From JAAYOS01 sp050950785 (GTDB taxonomy: Bacteria > Bacillota > Clostridia > Oscillospirales > JAAYOS01), in contig JBMNIG010000013.1 of the NCBI GenBank assembly GCA_050950785.1, forward strand, positions 1 through 64,000: a DNA stretch of 64,000 bases, written 5' to 3'. Position 1 is the stretch's first letter, and every line of letters begins with the position of its first letter. Shown here piece by piece: positions 41,424 to 51,290 of this stretch. The position numbers and the translations under genes are program-made. The notes beneath the pieces were generated by a model. It searched no databases, had not been told where the DNA came from, and saw nothing but the letters and a program-made list of their open reading frames with translations.

Positions 41424-43194
41424 ATGAGCATCGGAAAAATTGTAAAGGTTTCCGGGCCACTGGTTGTAGCTTCCGGCATGCAGGAAGCCAACATGTTTGA
41501 CGTGGTACGCGTTGGTACTCAACGCCTCATTGGCGAGATAATAGAAATGCGTGGCGACCAGGCGTCGATCCAGGTCTACGAAGAGACAGCAGGACTTGGA
41601 CCCGGGGACAGTGTAGAGACAACCAACGCGCCTCTGTCAGTTGAACTCGGACCCGGTTTGCTGAAGACTATCTACGATGGAATACAGCGCCCCCTTGAAA
41701 AAATCAGGGAGACAAGTGGTTCGACAATAGCCCGCGGCGTAGAAATACCGCCCATTCCCCACGATAAACTCTGGCACTTCGAGCCAAAAGTAAAACTGGG
41801 CGACATAGTTGGCGGGGGGCATATCATTGGAGTGGTGCAAGAGACTCCTGTTATTGAACATAGAATCATGGTTCCAATAGGAGTGTCCGGTACTATCGAA
41901 TATATTACAGGCGGCGAATTTACGGTGGATGACGTTGTCTGCAAAGTCAAGACCGAAAGCGGCGAGATCCACGAGCTTACTATGCTGCAGCGCTGGCCTG
42001 TACGCACAGGGCGCCCGTACACCGAAAAAATGCCGCCCGATGCTCCAATGATGACTGGACAGCGCATAATTGACACACTATTCCCGCTTGCAAAAGGGGG
42101 TACTGCCGCAGTTCCTGGCCCCTTCGGCTCGGGAAAAACTGTAATTCAGCACCAGCTTGCAAAGTGGTCCGACGTAGACATAGTAGTGTATATCGGCTGT
42201 GGCGAACGCGGCAATGAGATGACGGACGTTCTACGCGAATTTCCGGAGTTGATCGACCCGCGTACAGGCGAAAGCCTGATGAACCGCACCGTCCTGATAG
42301 CAAACACATCCGACATGCCTGTCGCTGGCCAGAGAGGCCTCTATATACACTGGCATCACAATCGCCGAATATTATCGGGATATGGGATACGATGTCGCAG
42401 TTATAGCAGATTCAACATCACGCTGGGCTGAGGCGCTACGCGAGATGTCCGGTCGGCTTGAGGAAATGCCCGGTGACGAAGGTTATCCTGCCTATCTCAG
42501 CTCTCGACTGGCCCAGTTTTATGAGCGCGCAGGGCGAGTTGTCTGCACTGGCGGCAACCGTCAAGGCTCTCTAACGGCTATCGGCGCAGTTTCTCCACCA
42601 GGCGGCGACCTCTCCGAACCCGTTTCACAGTCAACTATGCGAATCGTCAAGGTTTTCTGGAGCCTTGACGCGTCGCTTGCCTATGCGCGCCACTTCCCCG
42701 CTATCAACTGGCTTAGCAGCTACTCACTTTATGTTGACCGCCTAAGCGAGTGGCTTAATACTAACATAAATCGAAACTTCATGGAAAATCGCAATAAAGC
42801 TCTGCAGATATTGCAGACCGAAAACGAGCTCAACGAAATCGTTAAGCTGGTGGGTCTCGATTCCCTCTCCCCCGCAGACCGTCTGACAATGGAGACCGCC
42901 CGTATGCTTCGCGAAGACTTCCTTCAGCAGGTTTCATTTAGCGAGACTGACTCGTACACCACTCATGACAAGCAATTTAGATTATTGTCTATGATCCTGC
43001 TTTATGACCGCGTTGCGCGTGCCGCTTTAGCCAAAGGCGCTGACATGAACGCAGTGTTCGCAATTCCTGCTCGCGAGCGCATAGGACGAGCCAAGAACGT
43101 TTCTGTCAGCGAGTATGTCGAGGCTTACGCTTCGATTGAAAAGGAAATCAATGATCAGATCGCAAGTATCCTCAACGACACCGAACAGGGCTGA
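41424..43194 (+). pseudogene. ntpA: V-type ATP synthase catalytic subunit A with one-base insertion
   Basis: The N-terminal part (GKIVKVSGPLVVASGM) runs through Walker A GPFGSGKT to ANTSDMPVA. An extra G in GTCGCTGGCCAGAG (near 42326-42328) then shifts the frame, and the first segment ends at 42431. Removing that base gives AREASIYTGITIAEYYRDMG, which joins exactly to the second segment (VAVIADSTSRWAEALREMSG) and a total of 589 aa, the normal size. This is the ATP-hydrolysing subunit, without which the complex cannot work. All other subunits are intact, so a sequencing or assembly error is more likely than real loss. Confidence 0.93.
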
Positions 43195-43248
43195 GGGTCT
43201 CAGAGGCGTGTTTAGTTGATAATCTTGTTTTCGGGAAAGTGAGGCAAT

Positions 43249-44634
43249 ATGATCAAAGAATATAAGACCATACAAGAAGTAGCCGGCCCACTGATGCTAG
43301 TCAGCGGAGTTGAAGGCGTAACATATGGCGAGTTGGGTGAAATCCAACTCACAAATGGAGAAATCAGACGCTGCAAAGTTCTTGAAGTTGATGGATCCAA
43401 CGTGCTCGTTCAGCTCTTTGAGAGCTCTGCAGGCATCAACCTTGCAGAATCAAAAGTTCGGTTCCTCGGACACGGACAGGAACTCGGAGTATCCCTTGAC
43501 ATGCTAGGAAGAGTTTTTGACGGGCTCGGAAGTCCTATTGACGACGGGCCCGACATCTTGCCGGACAAAAAAATGGATATCAACGGCCTTCCGATGAATC
43601 CCGCCGCACGCAAATACCCCTCGGAGTTTATTCAGACAGGCGTATCATCAATTGACGGACTAAATACTCTTGTACGTGGCCAGAAGCTACCAATATTCTC
43701 CGGCTCAGGTCTACCACATGCAAACTTGGCTGCGCAGATTGCCCGGCAAGCAAAGGTCCTCGGCTCCGATAGTGCTTTTGCCGTTGTTTTTGCGGCAATC
43801 GGTATTACATTTGAAGAGGCGGACTTTTTCATTTCCGACTTCCGACGGACCGGTGCAATTGATAGGACTGTCTTGTTTATGAACCTGGCAAACGACCCTG
43901 CCATTGAGAGAATTTCCACACCCCGTGTTGCGCTTACCGCAGCGGAATATCTTGCGTTTGAAAAAGACATGCATGTTCTTGTTATCCTTACCGACATCAC
44001 TAACTATGCCGAAGCACTTCGTGAAGTATCAGCTGCCCGTAAAGAAGTCCCCGGTAGGCGTGGCTATCCAGGTTACCTATATACCGACCTTGCCACTATG
44101 TATGAGCGCGCCGGGCGGAGGCTGGATTCAAAGGGTTCAATAACCATGATCCCAATCCTGACAATGCCTGAGGACGACAAGACACATCCAATACCCGACC
44201 TTACCGGATATATAACCGAGGGTCAGATAATCCTGTCCCGCGAGCTCTATCGCAAGAATATTCATCCACCGGTGGACGTTCTCCCCTCTCTTTCCCGTCT
44301 TAAGGACAAGGGCATAGGTGAGGGAAAGACCAGGGAGGATCACGCAAACACGATGAACCAGCTATTTGCCTCATACGCGCGCGGGAAGGAAGCAAAAGAG
44401 CTCATGACGATCCTTGGCGAAGCCGCACTCTCCGAGACCGATCTGCTATATGCGCAGTTTGCCGATGAATTTGAGATGCGCTATATCAATCAGGGTTATA
44501 ATGAAAACCGGAGTATTGAGCAGACACTCGAACTTGGCTGGGAGCTTCTAACTATTCTGCCCAAAAGCGAGCTTAAGCGTATAGATCCAAAGTACATTGA
44601 TAAATATCTTCCGGAGGCTGAGCAACAATCTTAA
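43249..44634 (+). CDS. ntpB: V-type ATP synthase subunit B
   Basis: The 461-aa noncatalytic nucleotide-binding subunit begins MIKEYKTIQEVAGPLMLV. It lacks a canonical Walker A (FSGSGLPHANLAAQIARQ instead) and has VILTDITNYAEALREVSAAR and GRRGYPGYLYTDLATMYERA, as expected. It alternates with A in the head hexamer. GTGAGG lies four bases before the ATG. Confidence 0.95.
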   Translation: MIKEYKTIQEVAGPLMLVSGVEGVTYGELGEIQLTNGEIRRCKVLEVDGSNVLVQLFESSAGINLAESKVRFLGHGQELGVSLDMLGRVFDGLGSPIDDGPDILPDKKMDINGLPMNPAARKYPSEFIQTGVSSIDGLNTLVRGQKLPIFSGSGLPHANLAAQIARQAKVLGSDSAFAVVFAAIGITFEEADFFISDFRRTGAIDRTVLFMNLANDPAIERISTPRVALTAAEYLAFEKDMHVLVILTDITNYAEALREVSAARKEVPGRRGYPGYLYTDLATMYERAGRRLDSKGSITMIPILTMPEDDKTHPIPDLTGYITEGQIILSRELYRKNIHPPVDVLPSLSRLKDKGIGEGKTREDHANTMNQLFASYARGKEAKELMTILGEAALSETDLLYAQFADEFEMRYINQGYNENRSIEQTLELGWELLTILPKSELKRIDPKYIDKYLPEAEQQS

Positions 44635-44655
44635 ACACCAAAGGAGGGCGGCGGC

Positions 44656-45318
44656 ATGGCCAGGTTAAATGTCAATCCGACGCGCATGGAGCTTACCCGC
44701 TTGAAGGCGCGGCTCAATACAGCCAGACGTGGACACAAGCTCCTCAAGGATAAGCGCGATGAGTTGATGAAGCACTTCCTTGATATAATCCGTGAAAACA
44801 AAAGACTGCGAAAGCTGGTGGAGGAGGCACTCATCAATGCCCATGAGAGCTTTACTTTTGCGTCAGCGCTCATGTCACCTGAGATGCTGGAACAGTCTCT
44901 GCTCTACCCAAAGCAGTCAGTGTCACTTGATATAAAGTTTCGTAATGTAATGAGTGTCAACACTCCCGTATACGATATCCGCATGCAGTCTGAAAATCCC
45001 GGGGATATTTATCCTTACGGATTTGCGCAGACTTCTACGAGACTGGACGATGCACTTGACGAGTTGTCACTAGTATTCAAAGATATGCTGATGCTAGCAC
45101 AGATCGAAAAGACGGTTCAGCTTCTTGCAGCTGAAATCGAAAAGACACGACGGCGCGTCGGTGCACTTGAGTATGTTATGATTCCTCAACTCGAGGAGAC
45201 CATCAAGTTTATTTCAATGAAGCTTGATGAAAACGAGCGTGGTAACCTCACTCGCCTGATGAAAGTAAAAGACATGATGATCGAGCAGGAGCTCAACAAA
45301 AAAGCCGCGAACAGATAA
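44656..45318 (+). CDS. ntpD: V-type ATP synthase subunit D
   Basis: The 220-aa central-shaft subunit begins MARLNVNPTRMELTRLKARL and is a long antiparallel coiled coil; RRVGALEYVMIPQLEETI is the conserved C-terminal line. AAAGGAGGGCGGCGGC precedes the ATG. It is the last gene of the operon; the ntpH and ntpJ genes found after ntpD in E. hirae are absent. Confidence 0.95.
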   Translation: MARLNVNPTRMELTRLKARLNTARRGHKLLKDKRDELMKHFLDIIRENKRLRKLVEEALINAHESFTFASALMSPEMLEQSLLYPKQSVSLDIKFRNVMSVNTPVYDIRMQSENPGDIYPYGFAQTSTRLDDALDELSLVFKDMLMLAQIEKTVQLLAAEIEKTRRRVGALEYVMIPQLEETIKFISMKLDENERGNLTRLMKVKDMMIEQELNKKAANR

Positions 45319-45333
45319 GTTCGTGGCTTTCTT
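45298..45333 (+). terminator. terminator of the V-ATPase operon
   Basis: AAAGCCGCGAAC (containing the last codons of ntpD) pairs with GTTCGTGGCTTT (one AC mismatch) around a six-base loop, followed by CTTG. The stop codon of ntpD lies in the loop. Confidence 0.75.
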
Positions 45334-45459
45334 GTACGCGTTTGAAGATAGGAGCAGACAAAGGAACGGATCCGTTTTGGAGTTTGCTTTAAGTCTAAGA
45401 CGAGAAGCTGGTTCTGTTGTCCGTTTTTTACCGGAACCTACCACCGTATGCACAAACTA

Positions 45460-45495
45460 AAACGCTCTACCGAATAAACAAGTAAAGCGTTTTTT
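45460..45495 (-). terminator. terminator of the SPASM radical SAM gene
   Basis: AAACGCT (45460-45466) and AGCGTTT (45486-45492) form a short stem with a wide loop, flanked by A-rich and T-rich sides so that it could act in both directions. It lies about 75 bases beyond the minus-strand stop at 45567. Confidence 0.5.
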
Positions 45496-45566
45496 ATGCG
45501 CATTGGCACAATTCGTAAACATTGTCCCTATCCGTGTTTAATTGTTGACGATAGTGAATCATCCAC

Positions 45567-46838
45567 CTATCGACCACAACATTTTTTAAACTTTTTACCG
45601 CTTCCACATGGACACGGGTCATTTCGACCTATTCCCGCCCACCGCGCCTTATCATCAGCACGTAGCTTAGACATTATTGAATCGGCACTCAAACCTTGCT
45701 TGGCAAGCTCTACCACTCTGTTCAGCTTAGGTTCTGCGTGAGTGAAAAACATTTTGTACCCTTCGCAAAGATAGTTGAGACCATCTTCACCATCTTCCGA
45801 CTTGATAAAGCGATCCTTCGGACAAGCACCGTTGCAAAACCTCAGGCTCAGGCATGATTTACATTGTTCCGGTAGACGGTCGCTCTTATCACTACCGAAT
45901 TTCTGTTGTATGGGTAAGTCAACTAATGTACCCAGATCAGTTGTACTCATGTCACCTATTCTATGTTCGGGTGTTACAAAGTGATCGCAGGAGTACACAC
46001 CACCATCATGCTCTACAACAAGTACCCGCCCACAAGTTGGCGCCATCCAGCATACACTGGCAGAACTACCCATGCAAACAAGCAGTGTCTCAGCGAAAAT
46101 CTGCACGCCAAGCTTCCCAAAGTCCCTTTTTATCCACTCATCAAAAATCCTGCATAGAAAACGCCCGTAATCTTCACCGGAAACAGAATCAGGTGTTACT
46201 TGTCCCTCGTTTGTGCGCCTAACTATTGGAATAAATTGAATCCAACCTGTATTCAAGTCCCGAAGCGACCTATATACTGCTAAAGGCTCTTTTGATATCG
46301 AAGACGTTACGGTGCATAGTAAATCCGGCTGAATGCCATGAGCCTGCAGTCGGCGAATAGCGTCTACCGCAAGGCTGTAAGTTCCATTACCGTTATGGTC
46401 TTTTCGATATTCGTCGTGCAGCCACTGTGTGCCGTCGATACTTAGCCCAACATCAAACTGATGCTCCGCTAAAAAGGAGCACCACTCATCGTCGAGTAGA
46501 ACCCCGTTTGTTTGCAGATTGTTCCAGCAACTCCATCCTTCGGGAAGGTACTTCTGCTGGATTTTTACTGCCGAACGGTAAAAGTCAAGACCGGCTAAAG
46601 TCGGCTCACCGCCGTGCCATGTGAATTGTATGTTAGGACCGGGACTTGCCGATATGTATTGTCTGATGTATTCCTCCAATACTGTTTCAGACATTCGAAA
46701 TCGGTGAGGATCTTGAAAAAATCGTTCAGTCTCCAAATAGTAACAATAGTCACATCGCAAGTTACAGAGCGGGCCGACGGGCTTAGCCATAACAACGAAA
46801 GGCTCAGAAGCTTTCACCACTGAATTCAGATTCTCCAT
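45567..46838 (-). CDS. anaerobic sulfatase-maturase-like radical SAM/SPASM protein
   Basis: The 423-aa protein has the radical SAM cluster CNLRCDYCYY near residue 26, FTWHGGEPTLAG, LQTNGVLLDDEW and GLSIDG, all typical of anSME. The SPASM cysteines follow (CGRVLVVEHDGGVYSCDHFV, then CKSCLSLRFCNGACPKDR). anSMEs convert an active-site Cys or Ser of sulfatases to formylglycine. An added C-terminal SEC-C zinc motif (DPCPCGSGKKFKKCCG) is present. No sulfatase gene is in the window. ATG 46838 has AAGGAGG eight bases upstream. Confidence 0.9.
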   Translation of the reverse strand: MENLNSVVKASEPFVVMAKPVGPLCNLRCDYCYYLETERFFQDPHRFRMSETVLEEYIRQYISASPGPNIQFTWHGGEPTLAGLDFYRSAVKIQQKYLPEGWSCWNNLQTNGVLLDDEWCSFLAEHQFDVGLSIDGTQWLHDEYRKDHNGNGTYSLAVDAIRRLQAHGIQPDLLCTVTSSISKEPLAVYRSLRDLNTGWIQFIPIVRRTNEGQVTPDSVSGEDYGRFLCRIFDEWIKRDFGKLGVQIFAETLLVCMGSSASVCWMAPTCGRVLVVEHDGGVYSCDHFVTPEHRIGDMSTTDLGTLVDLPIQQKFGSDKSDRLPEQCKSCLSLRFCNGACPKDRFIKSEDGEDGLNYLCEGYKMFFTHAEPKLNRVVELAKQGLSADSIMSKLRADDKARWAGIGRNDPCPCGSGKKFKKCCGR

Positions 46839-47121
46839 ATGGTTTTCCTCCTTCAATTCCATCAAAGCTTAGAAGTTCATCGGCACCGCTCTTTTATGCA
46901 ACCAAATCCTATTTGTTGACGCCTACTAGCCCTCTTTATTATTACTCAGGATATCGAGTTAGTTTCTTCGGTTAGGTTCACTAATCAGATTATCTAGCTA
47001 GCAACCTTGAGTTGGGTTCAGTTGTTAGAGTCTTCATCGATAGTCCTCAGTAGTCCTCAGTCAAAAGCTTCAGCAAAAAGCTATATTCAGGCCCGCAATT
47101 CAGAGTATCTTAACCCTCAAA

Positions 47122-47889
47122 TTAGGTCCTCAAATGCTTTTCAAAGAACTCAAACACTTTCTCCCATGAATCCATCGCCTGTTTCGGACGGTACATCTCG
47201 GTGTGGTAGTACCAGAATCCATGACCGGCACCGTCGTAACGGTAGAACTCGTAATCCTTGCCGTGCTTTTTAAGCTCTTCCTCCAGGATGTTTACATGTT
47301 CAGGCGTTGGAGAGTGGTCGTCGTTGCCAAAGATCCCCAAAATCGGGCAGTTTAGCTGTGATGTGTAGTCGATTGGAGCGACAGGACGCGACTCAGACAG
47401 CTGCTCCTTAGATGCTACAACTCCGCCTCCCCAGCAGTCGACTACTGCATCGAAGCCTTCCACTGTGCATGCTGCCAAAAATGCGTGACGGCCACCGGAG
47501 CATGTGCCGATAACGCCAACCTTGCCGTTGTTGTTTGGCATCGAACGCAATAGCTTCATAGCTCCTTTGGTATCACCAACAGCACTGTCATCGGTGACAC
47601 CTCCCGCGGCGCGTGCTTTAGCGGCTATTTCGTCAGGTGTCCCGTGCCCAAACCTGCAATAAATATCTGGACATAAAGCTAGATAACCATGTTGTGCAAA
47701 TCTTCGCGTAGTTTCGCGATAGAACTCGTCCCATCCGGGCATGTGGGGGATCAACACAACTGCAGGAAATGGCCCCTCACCTAGTGGCCGTGCGTAATAG
47801 GCGTGTATGAGGTCATTATTATAGCCGGGCATGGTAATCGTTTCGGCTATCATTCCCTCATACGCGTCGGTCTGTAGCTTGTTCCACAT
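47122..47889 (-). CDS. dienelactone hydrolase family protein
   Basis: The 255-aa alpha/beta hydrolase has the nucleophile elbow GTCSGG (Cys, as in dienelactone hydrolases), the acid in FGNDDHSPTPEH and the His in GAGHGFWYY. The N-terminal AYYARPLGEGPFPAVVLIPH fits the family. The biological substrate is unknown; many members act on small esters or lactones. AGGAGG lies six bases before the ATG. It stands alone. Confidence 0.88.
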   Translation of the reverse strand: MWNKLQTDAYEGMIAETITMPGYNNDLIHAYYARPLGEGPFPAVVLIPHMPGWDEFYRETTRRFAQHGYLALCPDIYCRFGHGTPDEIAAKARAAGGVTDDSAVGDTKGAMKLLRSMPNNNGKVGVIGTCSGGRHAFLAACTVEGFDAVVDCWGGGVVASKEQLSESRPVAPIDYTSQLNCPILGIFGNDDHSPTPEHVNILEEELKKHGKDYEFYRYDGAGHGFWYYHTEMYRPKQAMDSWEKVFEFFEKHLRT

Positions 47890-48145
47890 AGTATACCTCC
47901 TTCATATTCCGAAAGAAATTTTTTGAACTATATTGCCCTTTTGATTTGACGTGAAATCCTGCCATTAACTATTGATAATTCTTATACTCCTATTATACCT
48001 TTTAAGTTGATCAATGTTAAGCTGTTATTGTCTATATTTGGAGCCATGTCAAGAGAGCATCATACGCTTCATCATATTAAGTCACGTTATATAGTCCGCT
48101 TTATATAGTCCACGATATATAGGCCATATTAAAGTGTTAGCCCGT

Positions 48146-48928
48146 TTACTTCCGCTTTGACAGGATAAGCTCCACAGCTTCCGTAAAACCGACTCCCGCT
48201 ACTCCTTTTGTAATATATGTCGGTTTGTGCTCAATCTCGTCCATAAACGGTAAAATGTTCGCTACTGCGCAAGTGTGGGGAAAGTGAGCAAACATAGGCT
48301 CATCGTTTGGAGAATCCCCAAAAAACATTATCACTGACTCAGGATCCGGCTCACCAAAGACTTCTTTTAAAAGTGTGAGCGACATACCCAACTTGTCATA
48401 TTTTCCAAACCACGCGTTTACATGAATGGAACTGATTTTTGCCTCGGCGCCCATCGAAACACAGATGTCGCGGATGCGCCTTGCGTCATCGTATGTCAAA
48501 TATGGGGGATCTTCGCGAAAATCAATCGCCAGGTCATATATGCGGGAGAATTGGTCTCTGGCTACCCTGCTCCCCTTTACTTCATCAAGTACGCGCTGTT
48601 TTACTCTCTCCAGTCGTTTTTGCGCGTCACTGACCGTATTAGGATGCAACAGCGTTTGAATATGTCCGTCCGACACATATAGGGCAAAAGCGCCGTTCTC
48701 TCCCACGACCCCTTTCACCGGCCACTGGCGGATGATCATATCGCACCACCCTGCAGGCCTGCCTGTTACAGGGACAACTACTATCCCGGCATCGTTTAGG
48801 TCCCATAATGCGTTGTACGCTTCAGCGGTTAGCTTACCCTCAGTTGTCAATGTGTCGTCTATATCGCACAAGACATATTTTATCGACTTTGCTGTTTCGG
48901 CCGTCAGCTCCTGTATAGGTTTCGGCAT
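48146..48928 (-). CDS. HAD-superfamily phosphatase (type IIB)
   Basis: The 260-aa protein has motif I DIDDTLT (Asp nucleophile, residues 21-27), motif II VVPVTGRPAG, the IIB cap, and motif IV FFGDSPNDEPMF. It resembles sucrose-phosphatase and mannosyl-3-phosphoglycerate-phosphatase-like enzymes; the sugar-phosphate substrate is not evident. GGAGG lies seven bases before the ATG. Confidence 0.88.
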   Translation of the reverse strand: MPKPIQELTAETAKSIKYVLCDIDDTLTTEGKLTAEAYNALWDLNDAGIVVVPVTGRPAGWCDMIIRQWPVKGVVGENGAFALYVSDGHIQTLLHPNTVSDAQKRLERVKQRVLDEVKGSRVARDQFSRIYDLAIDFREDPPYLTYDDARRIRDICVSMGAEAKISSIHVNAWFGKYDKLGMSLTLLKEVFGEPDPESVIMFFGDSPNDEPMFAHFPHTCAVANILPFMDEIEHKPTYITKGVAGVGFTEAVELILSKRK

Positions 48929-48998
48929 GACTCATCCTCCGGATTTATTTGTCTATGATTTTATTCTATCAGGAAATGTTATGGTTGCAAGTATAATA

Positions 48999-49478
48999 TT
49001 ACATCCTATCCTTTTTTGTATATCGACCTTTTTTCCTGGCAATACGGAAAATATTCAAACTTATAATCAAAGCGGCCACAAACGCGGTAATTATGTAAAT
49101 TACCGTATACCCTCGTGAGATATTGCCGCCAGACTCGCTTAGATAGACGTTTGCTATCCTTTCGACTTCCGTCTTTACTCTTCCGGCATCCACTCTGTCG
49201 TTTTCATCACGCGTAATAACGGCTTTCACACTTTTCAAAAACCTGTGGTTATTAAGCATCGGTACACTTAGGCTTGACACCCGGTTTTCATAATGCAATA
49301 TATACCTCCATGGCAGATATAATGCGTACTTGTCAACGGATGTTAATACGCCGTCCTCTGCCGTACATACTCCGACGATTGTATACCTTATGTTCCCAAC
49401 ATTGATCGTTAACATTATGTATAACAAATATTTATCCAATTTGAATCTAAGTTTGTGATTCATATAAAAATATACCAT
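48999..49478 (-). CDS. hypothetical protein with C-terminal membrane helix, possible MacB-type fragment
   Basis: The 159-aa frame is not confidently recognised. The line TINVGNIRYTIVGVCTAEDG recalls the periplasmic core of MacB-type ABC permeases, where a similar strand precedes 'VVGV'. A charged stretch and one strong membrane helix (YTVIYIITAFVAALIISLNI, residues ~124-143) with a basic tail (RIARKKGRYTKKDR) follow. No good ribosome binding site precedes either ATG (49478 or 49463). It may be the remains of a permease. Confidence 0.45.
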   Translation of the reverse strand: MVYFYMNHKLRFKLDKYLLYIMLTINVGNIRYTIVGVCTAEDGVLTSVDKYALYLPWRYILHYENRVSSLSVPMLNNHRFLKSVKAVITRDENDRVDAGRVKTEVERIANVYLSESGGNISRGYTVIYIITAFVAALIISLNIFRIARKKGRYTKKDRM

Positions 49479-49638
49479 AATTTACAATTATCCTCAATTG
49501 TATTTCCTATTTCAAAGCAGCATCTATACTAATAATCAATTCTTTTAAAGACCTATATGCAATGAGACGTGACATAATACGAGCTATTTGGTATAATTTT
49601 CTTATAATTTCAAATAAAAAATAAAGGAGATTGCGTAC

Positions 49639-51096
49639 ATGTCAAACAACAAAATTAAACTGGTTCCCGGAAACCCTGTAACGGTTGGCGACGCAAATCA
49701 TCGCCACCCGCCCGGAGACATCCTAAACATCAAAGGCTTTTATGATCAGGACAGCCACATAATGCCTGACACAGTAAAGGAGTGCTCAGGCGAACTTGTC
49801 AAAGGTCATGTAAATCGTTGGGTCGAATATGTTCCATCATGTTACGATGGCAAGACCCCGGTTCCACTTGTCATCTCACAGCATGGCGGAGGGCAAAGCG
49901 GATGGGGACAATGCTATGCAACATCATGGTATCTTGTAGCCGAGAGAGAAGGCTTTATAGTCATATTTCCCGACGCCCCTGATAGAAAGACCGTTGAGGA
50001 AAAAAGGTCGGGAGTAGGTCAAGACTTTTTCGACATAAACAATGAGATGCTAATTGCACTCATTGACGAGATGAAGAAGAAGTACAACATTGACGAAAGC
50101 CGCATATTTATGCAAGGTATGTCAATGGGTGACCTCGAAACTACAAACTTCGCCCGCAAACATAGTAAATTACTTGCCGGTGGAGGCTGTTCTGCGGGTC
50201 CCACAAATCCTGACAACCTCTTTGACGAAAACGGAAAACCAAGGGAGAATGTTGGCCCAGTGCCAATCTACCAGGCAAGAGGTACATACGACAACATGTC
50301 TATTGACAAGCGTTATACCCGTTGGGAAATAAACAAAGCAAACCGCCACTTCTGGATGGAAATCAACGGATGCAGCAACAACCCACTTATAGGTCTGGAT
50401 TCTGGCGAGTGCATTGCCTACTATCGTGGTGAGCACGCCGATCTAGTTTACCGTGACGTCCATGAACGCGGCCACGGCCAAACAATAGACTGTGCTGAAA
50501 GGGCATGGCAACTGCTGTTCAAACACACCCGTAGAAACTCTGACGGTTCAATAGAACGCGGTGAAATCCCTGAATTTTATGATAGATACGCCGTCGCCAT
50601 AGCTTCGGATTGTGAGTACGCATATGTAGACAATGAAAAAGTTCCTGTTCATGGAAAGGTTTTTGAAATCGTACAGACAATACAAGTTCCAAAAGCTTTC
50701 CTTGAAGGAAAAGAAATTCCACAAGGTATTCGAATGGAAGAACTTGAAATGGTGGAAAAGGAAATTGGCAGGCATATATACACACCAGCCAAGTTCCTTG
50801 AAACGGCTTTTGGTGCCGAGGTCACGGTAGATGGAGAAACAGCAGTAATAAAGATTGCTGGCCGGGAAATCCAGATAGCAAAAGGCAATACCGCTGCCAT
50901 AGTTGACGGCCTGGTAGAGCGTATGTGGCGCTTTGCTGAATGGATTGATGGCGAACCATACATTTCGATCGATTGGATTGCACGCAAAATTCTACGCAAG
51001 CACGTCTGCCATCTGGACGGAGTAATGTACATAAATGACAAGCCCTGCACACTTACCCCAGACTTTGTAAACATTTTCCGTGAAATCCTTGGTTAG
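49639..51096 (+). CDS. PHB-depolymerase-like esterase with copper-amine-oxidase-N-type domain
   Basis: The 485-aa protein has an alpha/beta hydrolase of the LpqC/feruloyl-esterase type (PLVISQHGGGQSGWGQ) with nucleophile GMSMGD near residue 157 and His in HERGHGQT. The last ~110 residues (AKFLETAFGAEVTVDGETAV, then GEPYISIDWIARKI) resemble the copper-amine-oxidase-N stalk domain common on clostridial surface proteins. There is no signal peptide, which is odd for such a stalk and suggests cytoplasmic use or non-classical export. AAAGGAG lies 11 bases before the ATG. Confidence 0.75.
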   Translation: MSNNKIKLVPGNPVTVGDANHRHPPGDILNIKGFYDQDSHIMPDTVKECSGELVKGHVNRWVEYVPSCYDGKTPVPLVISQHGGGQSGWGQCYATSWYLVAEREGFIVIFPDAPDRKTVEEKRSGVGQDFFDINNEMLIALIDEMKKKYNIDESRIFMQGMSMGDLETTNFARKHSKLLAGGGCSAGPTNPDNLFDENGKPRENVGPVPIYQARGTYDNMSIDKRYTRWEINKANRHFWMEINGCSNNPLIGLDSGECIAYYRGEHADLVYRDVHERGHGQTIDCAERAWQLLFKHTRRNSDGSIERGEIPEFYDRYAVAIASDCEYAYVDNEKVPVHGKVFEIVQTIQVPKAFLEGKEIPQGIRMEELEMVEKEIGRHIYTPAKFLETAFGAEVTVDGETAVIKIAGREIQIAKGNTAAIVDGLVERMWRFAEWIDGEPYISIDWIARKILRKHVCHLDGVMYINDKPCTLTPDFVNIFREILG

Positions 51097-51290
51097 TTGT
51101 TCGTAACAGTTACCACTTCCAATCTTTCCAAGTGTACATTAAGTTTCAAATTACTCCTTATTTACTGAGAGTACGGAAGCCAAACACTTCTGTGCTCTCA
51201 GTTTGATTTGGCAAAGTCTTCTTAGTAGACATTAGTTTTTTAAATGATATAATAGTAGGGTATGCAATTCTTAAGATAGGATGAGGTATA

